A stretch of 64,000 nucleotides of DNA from contig CANJKZ010000142.1 in the NCBI GenBank assembly GCA_947471745.1, forward strand, positions 992,001 through 1,056,000, written 5' to 3'. The notes beneath the pieces were generated by a model, which searched no databases, was not told the origin of the DNA, and worked only from the letters and a program-made list of their open reading frames with translations. Below are positions 63,044-64,000 of the stretch, piece after piece (position 1 is the stretch's first letter; the number at the start of each line of letters is the position of its first letter). The position numbers were made by a program, and so were the translations under genes. Source of the DNA: Closterium sp. Naga37s-1. Its lineage: Eukaryota > Streptophyta > Zygnematophyceae > Desmidiales > Closteriaceae.

Positions 63044-64000
63044 TGTTGGGTGCAAATTCACATTGCACGACATCCTGCCGTCTGTTTGTACGAGTATGCG
63101 TGTGCGAATGCATTTGGGTGTGAATGGAATGTTCGTGTGTTTGTTTGCTTTCGCAATTTTCGTTTGATGCATTTGCAGGTACTCGCGCAATGTGCGCTTC
63201 GGCACAACATTGTACGCGCTATGAACAGTGCAAGCAGAAAGGACGAGCTCGCAAAGGAACCCAAGATGGACGCTTTGCAGTTCGGTTGAATTGATTGCGC
63301 AGATTCAGTTCTATCCAACTCGAAATTGTACTGTTTTGTTTGGTTGACTATAGTGTAGCAGGGCAGGCACTATAGGGGTACAATTTAGGTGAAGGTTGGA
63401 TGTTGTTTGTCTGTATCTGCATGCTACAGGGCCAGGGGAAACCAGCGGAACCAGCATTTGGCTGGTTGGGCAAAGACAAAACAGGTTCTGTTTTTAGGAC
63501 CTGAACCTGGTTGTTGTTTTCCCAGGTTGGAAAAACAGAACCAGAGGTTGTTTACCAACCTGCTGTTTTGTCCAGCCAGGTTGGTTCTGTTGCTTGGAAT
63601 TATTTGGGATCATCCCTGGTTGTTCCCAGGTTGATTCCCAAGGTCCTTGCTAGCTAGAACTATTTATTCCTTCTCTGTTTGTACCTGGATATAGTGAAAT
63701 TGATTCAAGCGAATTCCTTCCTTGCTGGAATTTCGTTTCTACGCGGTGCGACGGCGGAATGCTACCGAGTCAACGCTAGTACGCTAGCACTACGATGCTA
63801 GGCAAACGCTGTCCGAGTCATAACTTCGTAATGGCAGAACTTTTCGCAAAGCAACTTGGCTCTTTTGAAAGCTCTTAGAGTGAGCTTCGATATAGCGAGT
63901 TCTCAGCTTAATCCGATTAACGGTCTGCACGGCACACTGCGCGACGTTCAAGGTACTTTTGCTGTTTTGACTAAGTCCCTCTTGATCCCTCTCTCTACAT
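63044..64000 (+). repeat. Family B LTR, plus strand, cut by the window end
   Basis: Starts TGTTGGGTGCAAATTCACATT and runs 957 bp to the window end, corresponding to about nine-tenths of the 1079-bp LTR at 14096-15174. It lacks the SINE insert of the copy at 27193. Whether it is a solo LTR or the 5' end of an element lying outside cannot be decided. Confidence 0.85.

Overview
The window looks like nuclear DNA from the green plant lineage. I infer a streptophyte alga or an early-diverging land plant, but the species cannot be named from this sequence. The reasons are one clear multi-exon nuclear gene for plastid zeta-carotene desaturase (ZDS; GC-rich exons, short CT-rich introns), surrounded by Ty1/copia LTR retrotransposons and tandem repeats. 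No bacterial-style operons, CRISPR arrays or rRNA genes are visible.

Layout. 1-5351: broken copia 'family A' (LTR about 1 kb) read on +. 5352-31556: a tandem satellite with a 37-bp unit, broken by (i) the two halves of a 'family B' copia (5' half at 11607-15174 on -, 3' half at 25893-28078 on +), (ii) a complete 8.6-kb 'family C' copia at 15809-24397 on - with target-site duplications, itself carrying a nested 1.56-kb short LTR element ('family E'), and (iii) a tRNA-derived SINE-like insert and two copies of a small inverted-repeat element. 31557-32809: truncated family B and A LTRs. 32900-41100: the gene island, with an unrecognised multi-exon gene followed by ZDS. 41350-45400: sparse, degenerate DNA. 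45276-58093: a decayed family C-like copia into which a full-length family A element (47430-54758) and a solo family A LTR (56010-57037) have inserted. 58094-61775: a 185-bp satellite carrying a non-autonomous LTR element ('family D'). 61776-64000: internal family E sequence, a copia gag fragment and a family B LTR that runs off the window.

How it fits together. ZDS is the only gene whose function I can name; it makes lycopene in the plastid. Nearly everything else is retrotransposon or repeat DNA. Copia pol genes carry gag, protease, integrase, reverse transcriptase and RNase H in that order. All copies seen are broken by stops, frameshifts, deletions or inversions, so none looks autonomous now. 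Two inversions can be read directly from the sequence. One (11607-25892) split the family B reverse transcriptase, and undoing it restores both the RT frame and a continuous satellite. The other (about 51269-53281) flipped the RT part of the family A element. Families D and E carry tRNA-iMet-like primer sites as B and C do, but have no recognisable coding capacity; they may be mobilised in trans. Coordinates of element ends come from reading LTR termini, primer sites and duplications by eye; similarity statements are by-eye comparisons, not alignments.
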